14,810 bases of DNA from NCBI GenBank assembly GCA_964652825.1, contig CAZZCU010000040.1:1-14810 (forward strand), written 5' to 3'. The translations under genes were made by a program, and so were the position numbers. Positions 7,008 through 13,971 of the stretch are shown in pieces; positions within the stretch are counted from its first letter, which is position 1, and each line of letters starts with the position of its first letter. The stretch is from CAZZCU01 sp964652825 (GTDB lineage: Bacteria; Bdellovibrionota_B; Oligoflexia; Oligoflexales; CAZZCU01). The notes below the pieces were generated by a model. It was not told the DNA's origin, made no database searches, and saw only the letters and a program-made list of their open reading frames with translations.

Positions 7008-8177
7008 TTAAAGTAATTCGAGCGGTAATTCCTTGGCGGTCTTCTGCATGGCGATCTGATCGATCTCAATAGTCTCAAACAACGCCCGGAAATTACCGGC
7101 GCCGAAACCATCGTCGCCTTCCCGCTGAATGATTTCATAAAACAACGCGCCACAACGCTCATCGCCCAGCATGCGGTTCATCTCATTGCTGAAAATCTGC
7201 AACAGATAACCTTTAGAGCTGCCATCGATCAGAATGGCTTCGCTCGCCAATTGTGTCATCGGCTCGGCGATCTTGTCTTTAAACCCGGCCTTCTTCAGAC
7301 GTTCCGGCACACGATCATAATACGCCTGGGGCGCATCCAGAAACTTCGCACCCTGTTTGCGCATCGCCGGCACAGACTGCAAAATATTCGGTACGCGCAA
7401 AGCGACATGCTGAATGCCAGAACCGCGATTGTCGCGACAATAAATATCAATCTGACTGTTGCGAAAGAACGGAGGCGCAGGTTCATTGTTGGCGAACTTA
7501 ATGCCGGAGTCCGGATGCCACATCACCGTTGATTTCAAGCCGCTACCAACCGGCAAATCCGGATTTACATCATTGGTATGAAAGTCGACTTCCCAAAATA
7601 CCTCAAAGCCCAATACATCTCGATAAAACGCCATCAGCGGCTGCAACGTCCGCACGTTAATCGTCATGTGGTCGATGCATTCAAAACCATGCGGCGAACT
7701 ATAGCTACCGGCTTGCTGTGTCATGATAAACGACGGCGCGAAATTTTTATAACCGGTGTCTTCGATAAAGCGGATGTTGACATCATCAATCGCCGTTGCA
7801 ATGGCAACCTGACGAAAAGTCCCGTGCTGATCCTGGATTTCCACCGGATCGTACAATAAAGTCGCGCGCCGGGATTTAAGCAGCGTCACTGTGCGATCCA
7901 GATTCTTCACGCGAAAATTTAAAAAACCGATACCTTCCGGATGCAGGTTCAGATACTGCCCAGCAACACTGTTCGTCCGCAGCGGCTGCGTCAAAATCAA
8001 ATGAATGGTTTTACCACCCGCCATCACCAGTCGCTGCATGCCATCGCGCTGATCAGCTTCCGGCGTCGACTTACCAATGGTTTTATAACCCAACGTCTGC
8101 GTATAGAATTTTTCGGCACGACCGAGATCATTCACATAATGTTCGTAGCTATGATAATTTTGTAGCGGTAGACTCAT
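7008..8177 (-). CDS. hpd: 4-hydroxyphenylpyruvate dioxygenase
   Basis: HPPD converts 4-hydroxyphenylpyruvate, the transamination product of tyrosine, to homogentisate with Fe(II) and O2. The 389-residue protein carries two vicinal-oxygen-chelate (glyoxalase-like) domains. The three iron ligands are visible: H170 in ECIDHMTINV, H257 in GIQHVAL and E348 in LFYEIIQREGDDGFG, followed by the conserved C-terminal GNFRALFETIEIDQ. I chose ATG 8177, with GAGG 5 nt upstream, over an in-frame upstream start at 8252. The longer form would add 25 residues with no family counterpart. It is the first gene of hpd-hmgA. The next enzymes (maleylacetoacetate isomerase, fumarylacetoacetase) are not in the window, so homogentisate processing must continue elsewhere. 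Confidence 0.95.
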   Translation of the reverse strand: MSLPLQNYHSYEHYVNDLGRAEKFYTQTLGYKTIGKSTPEADQRDGMQRLVMAGGKTIHLILTQPLRTNSVAGQYLNLHPEGIGFLNFRVKNLDRTVTLLKSRRATLLYDPVEIQDQHGTFRQVAIATAIDDVNIRFIEDTGYKNFAPSFIMTQQAGSYSSPHGFECIDHMTINVRTLQPLMAFYRDVLGFEVFWEVDFHTNDVNPDLPVGSGLKSTVMWHPDSGIKFANNEPAPPFFRNSQIDIYCRDNRGSGIQHVALRVPNILQSVPAMRKQGAKFLDAPQAYYDRVPERLKKAGFKDKIAEPMTQLASEAILIDGSSKGYLLQIFSNEMNRMLGDERCGALFYEIIQREGDDGFGAGNFRALFETIEIDQIAMQKTAKELPLELL

Positions 8178-8223
8178 GGAAACCTCGCAAATCTCAAAGC
8201 TAAAAATCGGAAAACCAGTCGGC

Positions 8224-8252
8224 AATTTAGCGCCTCGCGCGTCATAAGGCAA
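8224..8252 (-). promoter_or_regulatory. Weak candidate promoter for hpd-hmgA
   Basis: On the minus strand, TTGCCT (8252-8247) and TAAATT (8229-8224) are 17 nt apart and about 46 nt before the hpd start. Each matches four of six consensus bases. This is the best pair I can see in the 200-bp divergent gap, but it is weak. Confidence 0.25.
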
Positions 8253-8377
8253 CGGCGAGATCAGCCAAAGACACCTCCCGACCAGCCGATCCGATTCTTT
8301 CTTATCTTCGCCGCGTCTCTATGTTAGACTGCCTCCTACCCGGCGCTAGCAGACGATGATTATAGAGGACTACGGCG

Positions 8378-8797
8378 GTGAATGTTGTTTGGAAACGACC
8401 TGACGGATTTCATGGCGCCTCCCCCGAGGACTTCTACGTGGCGGAGCTCGGTGGGCATTCGCGTTTATGGCTGCACAAGAAAGATAAAGATCAATTCCCG
8501 TTTCGCATCGCCGGCGGCTGGGAAGAAGACATCGCCTCCAAACGTCTCAACAACCTCATTAATTTACTGAATCATCCGGCTGACGACTGGGTGGATTATC
8601 TAGTCAAAGAATATGGTCATTCGCAAACCACTGCACCTCAGGCATTTCACACTGATTTGATTAAATGGGTCGCCGCCTTGACCGAACACCTTAAGGGCGA
8701 TAAGTGGGAAATTGAGATCATGGAACAAGCTTTATCGATGGTGAAGCAAAAGCTGGAAGACGTCCAAGGACGCTTTGTTAATTCCGCCGCCACCTGA
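8378..8797 (+). CDS. Conserved-looking hypothetical protein, 139 aa
   Basis: I do not recognise a named family. GTG 8378 is preceded by AGAGGA 8 nt upstream, which fixes the start and argues that the gene is real. The protein has no signal peptide, membrane segment or cysteine. The first 50 residues are rich in aromatics and Gly (SRLWLHKKDKDQFPFRIAGGW) and could form a small beta fold. The rest looks mostly helical and strongly charged (RLNNLINLLNHPADDWVDYLVKEYGH, then a C-terminal helix EIMEQALSMVKQKLEDV). A cytoplasmic location is expected. It is followed after 14 nt by a NudL-type hydrolase on the same strand, so the two are probably one transcript. The link to CoA or nucleotide metabolism is only by position. 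Confidence 0.75.
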   Translation: MNVVWKRPDGFHGASPEDFYVAELGGHSRLWLHKKDKDQFPFRIAGGWEEDIASKRLNNLINLLNHPADDWVDYLVKEYGHSQTTAPQAFHTDLIKWVAALTEHLKGDKWEIEIMEQALSMVKQKLEDVQGRFVNSAAT

Positions 8798-8811
8798 GCC
8801 AGGGCTTTATT

Positions 8812-9396
8812 ATGTTACTCGTAAAAGGTTTTCCCGACGGCTCGCTGCCAACGAACTTTGCTCATCTTGAAATGGTGCCCGAACGCTGGCCACGCGAGAT
8901 CGGTCAACGCGGCTCTGCTGTCGGCTTGATTTTTTTGCCGCCGGAAAACGGCAAACAGGAAGCCTCCCTGGTTCTGACACGACGAACATTGGTGGTACGC
9001 TCGCACAAAGGACAAATCTCATTCCCCGGCGGGCGCATGGACCAGGGCGATGAGGACGTTGTCGCCACCGCGATCCGCGAGACGGAAGAAGAAATCGGTA
9101 TCCCTGCCAAACACCTGACACCGCTGGGCTGCCTGCCGCCGATCCAGGCGTTGGATACCTCCAGTGTTTATCCGGTCGTGCTCGCCGCCAATTTTCGCGC
9201 TGACCAGCTGCAACCGAGCGCCGACGAGGTCGCCGAGATTCTCCTACCGCCCTGGAGCTGTTTTCGGCGGTCGGCGGCAGAGCATTTCCGCTTTAATATC
9301 TTCGGCATTTGGCGAGAATCCTACATGTTTCGTTGCCCGGAAGCTCAAGTGTGGGGCCTGACGGCGGCAATTCTGTACAATACCAATCTTAGTTAG
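8812..9396 (+). CDS. Nudix hydrolase, CoA pyrophosphatase NudL-like
   Basis: NudL-type enzymes hydrolyse coenzyme A and its thioesters to 3',5'-ADP and acyl-phosphopantetheine. The 194-residue protein has the CoA-specific segment preceding the Nudix box, LVLTRRTLVVRSHKGQISFPGG (about 53-74). The catalytic Nudix helix has RETEEEIGI at 89-97, where E93 and E94 are the metal-binding glutamates. The spacing between FPGG and RETEEEIG (an Asp-Glu after five residues) follows the NudL subfamily more closely than the general Nudix pattern. No signal peptide is seen, so it is cytoplasmic. ATG 8812 has AGGG 8 nt upstream and follows the 139-aa hypothetical by 14 nt. It could act on other nucleoside diphosphate derivatives, but the motif favours CoA. 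Confidence 0.85.
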   Translation: MLLVKGFPDGSLPTNFAHLEMVPERWPREIGQRGSAVGLIFLPPENGKQEASLVLTRRTLVVRSHKGQISFPGGRMDQGDEDVVATAIRETEEEIGIPAKHLTPLGCLPPIQALDTSSVYPVVLAANFRADQLQPSADEVAEILLPPWSCFRRSAAEHFRFNIFGIWRESYMFRCPEAQVWGLTAAILYNTNLS

Positions 9397-9457
9397 TAGA
9401 ATAGTATAAAATAATCCACGACCAGTACACGCCTCATGATAGTGAAGGAGGGCTTGT

Positions 9458-10183
9458 ATGCCACGATCCATTCTGACCGTCCTGCGCCTAAGTTGTATTG
9501 CCTGCGTCGCAATCACATCCGCTAACGCCACGGCACAGACCGTCAGCCAGGTTTATGGTGATGCTCTGACGAAACAGACCCAAACAGTCTTCATACGTGC
9601 CGATATGAACTACACCACTTATCAAAGCAAGGCGGCCGGCAGCAATACCAGCGCCACCACGTCTTCCTATGCGATCGGCGGTTATGTCGGCGAAAAACGC
9701 GCATTGGGATTTTTTATGACCAGCGATGACCAGGACGTCAAGTTTGAGCTCAGCAATGGCCGAATCACCAACTCCTGGAATGACATTCATATGCAAGCGC
9801 GCTTTGGCTGGTTCTATCCGCAGGTTGTTGTCTCGATGCACGAGATGACCGTTGATCGTGACGGTACGCGAGTGCTTGACTCCTATGGCAACGGTATCGG
9901 CGGCGGTCTTGGACTCTTCTTACCAGTCACCAACAGTATGGTTGTGCATGCCGATGGTTACATAGTGAAGAATAGCAAGAATCGTAACAACACAGCCAAC
10001 GATGTCGAGATTGGCGATCGTGTCGATGTGGATATCGGTGCCAGCGTGGATGTGATTCAGCATTACATTGATTTTTTGATCGGCTACAAAGTCAGGACCT
10101 TTAAGCTGATTATCGATGATCAAACTTACAATGAACAACAAAGCGCGCCCTACATTGGTATCCAGTTGGGCGCTTACTTCTGA
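9458..10183 (+). CDS. Exported protein, probable outer-membrane beta-barrel
   Basis: A 241-residue protein with a Sec signal peptide (charged MPRS, hydrophobic stretch to about residue 22, probable cleavage after ATA at 24-26). The mature part alternates polar and hydrophobic residues, with many Gly, Tyr and Asn (SYAIGGYVGEKRALGFF, FGWFYPQVVVS, GIGGGLGLFLP). It ends in GIQLGAYF, a terminal Phe preceded by an alternating strand, as in proteins inserted by the BAM machinery. The size suits an 8- or 10-strand barrel. I do not recognise a specific family. ATG 9458 has a strong GAAGGAGGG ribosome-binding site. It lies 61 nt after nudL, and TATAAA at 9405-9410 might be part of its own promoter. Downstream it converges on the SDR gene across 32 bp without a clear terminator. 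Confidence 0.75.
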   Translation: MPRSILTVLRLSCIACVAITSANATAQTVSQVYGDALTKQTQTVFIRADMNYTTYQSKAAGSNTSATTSSYAIGGYVGEKRALGFFMTSDDQDVKFELSNGRITNSWNDIHMQARFGWFYPQVVVSMHEMTVDRDGTRVLDSYGNGIGGGLGLFLPVTNSMVVHADGYIVKNSKNRNNTANDVEIGDRVDVDIGASVDVIQHYIDFLIGYKVRTFKLIIDDQTYNEQQSAPYIGIQLGAYF

Positions 10184-10215
10184 TCGGGATCGGCGCAGTC
10201 ATGGTCGATGAGCGA

Positions 10216-11040
10216 CTAGCGCTGATAACGATTCAATAAAAAATCTTTGAAGCTGTTAGCCAAAAGCATTTTAGAGCTGCGAATCGTGGTCAGCGGCATC
10301 AAGCGGTGCAAGTTCAGCATGACTTTGCCGTTGATCGTCGGATAGACCTCGCGCTCGCGACGCTTGATTGCTTTGATCACCGACTGTGCAACGGCTTCCG
10401 GACGTGCCAACATCCAGCTCAACCACTCCGGAAACCCCATCTGCCGCCCGCGTGCCACCAGACCAGTATCCACAAAACCGGGCGATACCAGCAACAGATG
10501 CACCGGTATATCTTCCATCTCCAGCTCCGCTTGCAGCGAGCGGGTGAAACCAACAATCGCATGCTTGCTGGCACAGTATGCCGCCATGTAGGGCGCCACG
10601 ACGTGACCGGCGATCGAAGCAAGATTGACGATCGTACCACTACCGCGCTCGCGCATCTGCGTTAACGCCGCCCACGTTCCATTTACCGTACCTCTAAAAT
10701 TGATAGCGAATGCGCGATCAAACTCCGCGCGTGACGTCGACGCCAAAGGTGCAATCTGACTAATGCCGGCGTTATTGATCCAGACATCGATGGGTCCGAT
10801 CGTCGCGGCAATAATCGCGGCGGCGTTATCCACTTGTCCGGGATCGGTTACATCCACCTGGAACCGGTGTAATTCATGACCAAAGCGACTCAACTCTTCG
10901 GCGAGTACCGCCAGCCCATCGCCATTGATATCAAGGCCAACCACCACGGCATTTTCGGCGCATAGTTTGCGAACTAATTGCGCGCCAATACCCGCGGCGG
11001 CTCCGGTAACGACGACAATTTTTCGCGTCAGGGATTTCAT
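10216..11040 (-). CDS. Short-chain dehydrogenase/reductase (SDR family)
   Basis: A 274-residue classical SDR catalysing NAD(P)-dependent oxidation or reduction of an alcohol/carbonyl. The Rossmann motif TGAAAGIG is at 12-19, NNAG at 89-92, and N114 is the structural Asn. S142, Y155 and K159 (YCASK) form the catalytic set, and SPGFVDT follows at 186-192. Asp 37 at the end of the second strand (GLDIN) suggests NAD rather than NADP. A basic, hydrophobic C-terminal tail (about 240-274) could attach to membrane or partner. ATG 11040 lies 3 nt after the M24 stop, with AGAGG upstream, making it the last gene of the diiron oxygenase operon. It probably oxidises a hydroxyl product made by the upstream enzymes; the substrate is unknown. 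Confidence 0.9.
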   Translation of the reverse strand: MKSLTRKIVVVTGAAAGIGAQLVRKLCAENAVVVGLDINGDGLAVLAEELSRFGHELHRFQVDVTDPGQVDNAAAIIAATIGPIDVWINNAGISQIAPLASTSRAEFDRAFAINFRGTVNGTWAALTQMRERGSGTIVNLASIAGHVVAPYMAAYCASKHAIVGFTRSLQAELEMEDIPVHLLLVSPGFVDTGLVARGRQMGFPEWLSWMLARPEAVAQSVIKAIKRREREVYPTINGKVMLNLHRLMPLTTIRSSKMLLANSFKDFLLNRYQR

Positions 11041-11043
11041 GCA

Positions 11044-11925
11044 TTAAGCCTCTATCTGAAGTTCCGCGATGTCGCTCAACCAGCGCGCCCCGGTTTTATC
11101 CACCAGAAGCATTTCTTCAAATTTAGCGCCGAAACCAGCAGCACCGATATGCGGCTCCACTGCCCACAGACCGGTAAGGTTGCCGGCAAAGTCATCGTTG
11201 AGCAACTGCCCAAACAAACCGCGCGACAAAAACGCCCAATACGATTGCCAGCCGAAATTCAACAGTCGTGCTGGCAAGCTTAACGTTTGCGGCACCTGAT
11301 GAACACGATGCCCAAGCACGGAAAACGGATACTGCTGATGAATATTATCGTAGCCGGCCCCGGCGATACGACCGTCAACATGCCGCCAGATATCGCCGCC
11401 ACTCATACCCTCGCGAAATAATCCCGGAATCAAGGCGCGCAATTCCGCTAGCGTCGCCCGGGCGCGCTCGAGCTCAGGATTGACACCAAGCGATGCGGTG
11501 TAACCGATATCAGCAATATAGCCGTCGACAATCGGCGCCACATCGAGAATAAAAACTTCGCCGGGACGAAGAACACGCTGGCCCGGCGCATAGTCGCCGT
11601 AGTTTTTGACACCGGCAAAACGTGTACGCTCGCCAAACCATACGAAAGCATAATGAAAAAAACCGGTGACGCCATGATCACGCAGATACGTATTCATCAG
11701 GTCGGCGGTTTGCTTCTCAGTCCAACCTTCCTGCAACAAGCTGGCAATTTCGCGAGCCGCGGCTTCGGCGAGGCTTTGCGCGCGCAGATATCCGCGCAGT
11801 TGTTCGGTATCGGGAACCCGCGCCGCGGTCGGTGAGATTTTATTGACCAGCGGCAATGCACTCAATCGCGAGGCAACACCGCTGAATTTTTTGATTTCGT
11901 GTTGCAGTTGATTTAGTGGAGCCAT
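11044..11925 (-). CDS. M24-family (pita-bread fold) metallohydrolase
   Basis: M24 enzymes include methionine and Xaa-Pro aminopeptidases and non-peptidase relatives such as creatinase. The 293-residue protein keeps all five usual metal ligands: D128 and D139 (11 apart, as in methionine aminopeptidase), H206 in LGHRVH, E257 in AVEPHIG and E270 in KFEEMLL. It should therefore be a dinuclear metal enzyme. The segment between H206 and E257 is long and hydrophobic (LPARLLNFGWQSYWAFLSRG). The usual GHGIG is LGHRVH, and the N-terminal creatinase domain is reduced to about 50 residues, so it is not a typical aminopeptidase. ATG 11925 overlaps the end of the hydrolase gene by 13 nt, and the SDR starts 3 nt after its stop. 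The actual substrate, peptide or small amide, is unknown. Confidence 0.8.
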   Translation of the reverse strand: MAPLNQLQHEIKKFSGVASRLSALPLVNKISPTAARVPDTEQLRGYLRAQSLAEAAAREIASLLQEGWTEKQTADLMNTYLRDHGVTGFFHYAFVWFGERTRFAGVKNYGDYAPGQRVLRPGEVFILDVAPIVDGYIADIGYTASLGVNPELERARATLAELRALIPGLFREGMSGGDIWRHVDGRIAGAGYDNIHQQYPFSVLGHRVHQVPQTLSLPARLLNFGWQSYWAFLSRGLFGQLLNDDFAGNLTGLWAVEPHIGAAGFGAKFEEMLLVDKTGARWLSDIAELQIEA

Positions 11926-12788
11926 GCGCGAAAACTTTCATGCATCAATTGATTCATCATCACCGGCTGTTCACGATGCAACCAATGATTGCCGGCAAAA
12001 ATCCGTACCTGATAATGCGCAGCCACCATATCCATCTCCTCGGTCGTCGGCGTCAGCAGGAAACGATCACGATCGCCCCAAAGCACCAGTACCGGTCGGC
12101 GTAACAAGCGCGGCTGACGCGTCAGCGTACGCGGTAAATCCCGGATATAAGCCCGATACTGATTAATCGGATTCACCACGCCACCCAGCACATCTTTGAG
12201 TGGCGGGCGTTGCGCGATCGGCAATCCGCCCAGGCGGTGTGCTTGAGCCAAAAACTTACCCGGATAACGACGCAATAACTTATCCGATAACTTCGGCATC
12301 GCGAAGGTATAGATATACCAGCTTTTCAGATGTTGTCGCGGCTGACGTAAACGCTGGATCATCTGCTGGATATGCAAACCGTTGATTACTACCAATCCGG
12401 CCAACCGTTTGCCCAAAAAAGCCGACAATTCCCAGGCCTGTACCGCACCCAAATCATGACCAACAATAAAGATAGGTTTGCTTTGACTTGGATCAACCTG
12501 CCGCAAAATCTGCAGCTGATCAAGCACCAGGGCATTGTGACCATAGCGTTGAACGTCGGCGGCTTTTTCCGATGGTTTCACGCCGCGCGAATACGGTGCG
12601 ACCACATGATAGTGCTGCTGAAAATATTGCATTTGCAACTGCCAAGAGTCGGCGGTGTCCGGATAACCATGCAAAAATAACAAAATCGGCTGACCAACAG
12701 CACCACCTTCAAGCCAGGCGGTCCGCAAGCCGCGAATCTCGCTCACGCGCATACTGAGTGGAACTGGTGTCGTCATCGCCGTGGTCAT
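11913..12788 (-). CDS. Alpha/beta hydrolase, epoxide-hydrolase type
   Basis: The 291-residue protein has the alpha/beta-hydrolase layout with HGYP (40-43, the HGxP oxyanion motif of epoxide hydrolases). The nucleophile elbow GHDLG (110-114) has Asp 112 in place of Ser. WGDRDRF (237-243; D241 likely the acid) and NHW with H268 complete the triad. An Asp nucleophile with HGxP is known from epoxide hydrolases and haloalkane dehalogenases. Tyr 211 and Tyr 214 in the cap could be the epoxide-activating tyrosines. ATG 12788, with AGGTG 6 nt before it, starts 8 nt after the stop of the diiron oxygenase gene. A TTG at 12815 is a less likely start. The neighbouring oxygenase could supply an epoxide, but substrate and reaction are inferred. 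Confidence 0.85.
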   Translation of the reverse strand: MTTAMTTPVPLSMRVSEIRGLRTAWLEGGAVGQPILLFLHGYPDTADSWQLQMQYFQQHYHVVAPYSRGVKPSEKAADVQRYGHNALVLDQLQILRQVDPSQSKPIFIVGHDLGAVQAWELSAFLGKRLAGLVVINGLHIQQMIQRLRQPRQHLKSWYIYTFAMPKLSDKLLRRYPGKFLAQAHRLGGLPIAQRPPLKDVLGGVVNPINQYRAYIRDLPRTLTRQPRLLRRPVLVLWGDRDRFLLTPTTEEMDMVAAHYQVRIFAGNHWLHREQPVMMNQLMHESFRAWLH

Positions 12789-12796
12789 GATCACAC

Positions 12797-13828
12797 CTAT
12801 GCGTCCTCGGCCCAAGTGTCGGGTGATGCAAATGTATCAACCACCTTCGGCTTGGGATAAAGCAGACCGATGGCCCGATGTCGCCGCGCCGTGGCCATCG
12901 TGTGTTTATGATAGCGCCGGTTTAGGATCGAACTGATGTAAGGTGCACTGACAAATAACCTACGAATCAGCTCCCCGGGCGGCATCGCCCGCAACAACGG
13001 CACGCAACTCGCCAAAACGGCAAAGAACTCATGTTCGTGCTTGAGCTTGGTCACCTGCATGACACGATGCAACTCCGCTAAAATCCAACTGGTCGAAAAA
13101 ACTTCCGAATAAAACAAGTCCATGAGCTTATGCACGCGCCGACCCATACCTTGAACACGACGATGAATCAACTCCAGCATCAAAAAAGCATAGTTAGCGT
13201 GACGCGCTTCTTCTTCAAAGTGGCGGCGATGAATCTCGTAAAACAACGGATCAATGCTGCGACGATGACGATACATCTGCTGATAAATCAACACCGACTC
13301 TTCCTCGACGACACTGACCACCCACCAAAACGCGTGACCACCAGCCTTGGCATTGCGCAGAATGGCTTTCTGAAACGCGGAGCCATAAGCCTGAGGCAAA
13401 ATTTTCTTCAAGGTCTGTGGATCGATACCAGTGGTCTGACAAAATAATTGATTGTACCGACCAAAAATTTTCGCATGTTTGGCTTCTTCTGCGAAGAACA
13501 GATCACCGAGTTCCACCATTTCCGGATTCACCGGATAGCTGCGCAACACATCAGCCCAGGCAACATCTCTAAATTTGTGCGCCACCGTTTCCATTTCGGC
13601 GACCGTGGCGTTAACTATGAGACCAAGCAGTTGCGACAACACTAACGACTGCTCGGCACTGGCACCGGGAAACGCAACAGCCTCACGATCGAGCGGCAGG
13701 AAAAACCGGCTGCGATCAATGCCTTGCTGCCATTGAATATCCGCTTCCAAATCCCAGGCATGCTGCCGTTGCGCCACGATTTGCTGACGCAGTGTTACAT
13801 GATCCAGTGGGTCAAACTGGCGAATCAT
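12797..13828 (-). CDS. AurF-like diiron oxygenase
   Basis: The 343-residue helical protein carries the full ligand pattern of the AurF (p-aminobenzoate N-oxygenase) family. E80 comes first, then E115-A-K-H118, E175 in VVEEES, and H203-xxx-E207-xx-H210. The spacings (35, 60, then HxxxExxH) match AurF, which has a third histidine that ordinary ferritin-like oxygenases lack. AurF-type enzymes oxidise aryl amines to nitro groups, and relatives carry out other O2-dependent oxidations. No signal peptide is present, so it acts in the cytoplasm or at the membrane face. I start at ATG 13828, which has AAGGAGA 2 nt upstream; an in-frame extension to 13876 has no such site. It heads a tight operon with an epoxide-hydrolase-type protein, an M24 enzyme and an SDR. 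The substrate is unknown. Confidence 0.87.
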   Translation of the reverse strand: MIRQFDPLDHVTLRQQIVAQRQHAWDLEADIQWQQGIDRSRFFLPLDREAVAFPGASAEQSLVLSQLLGLIVNATVAEMETVAHKFRDVAWADVLRSYPVNPEMVELGDLFFAEEAKHAKIFGRYNQLFCQTTGIDPQTLKKILPQAYGSAFQKAILRNAKAGGHAFWWVVSVVEEESVLIYQQMYRHRRSIDPLFYEIHRRHFEEEARHANYAFLMLELIHRRVQGMGRRVHKLMDLFYSEVFSTSWILAELHRVMQVTKLKHEHEFFAVLASCVPLLRAMPPGELIRRLFVSAPYISSILNRRYHKHTMATARRHRAIGLLYPKPKVVDTFASPDTWAEDA

Positions 13829-13903
13829 CGTCTCCTTCCGGAATATGTCCAAAGTATAAGACAATCGTTCTGCCAAGCCCAGTTTTTCTTTAGTTTTGCC
13901 CGG

Positions 13904-13922
13904 TTTTAAGGTAAATTTAAAA
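13904..13922. promoter_or_regulatory. AT-rich palindrome in the gap between the diiron operon and hflX, possible operator
   Basis: TTTTAA (13904-13909) and TTAAAA (13917-13922) form an inverted repeat around a 7-nt centre, with TAAATTTA inside. It lies about 75 nt before the diiron oxygenase start and 50 nt before hflX, where a dimeric regulator could act on either gene. A TATACT at 13858-13853 (minus) could be the operon's -10, but I see no matching -35 at the right spacing. Confidence 0.3.
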
Positions 13923-13971
13923 TCTTGTGGCGCGGCATTCAGCCGGCCTTGCTGGAGGTTATTGACGCTTA

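Noticed and set aside
10193..10222. Possible hairpin between the barrel-like gene and the SDR gene
   Set aside because: The stem has a bulge, a 13-nt loop and no T-run on either side, so it is not supported as a terminator.
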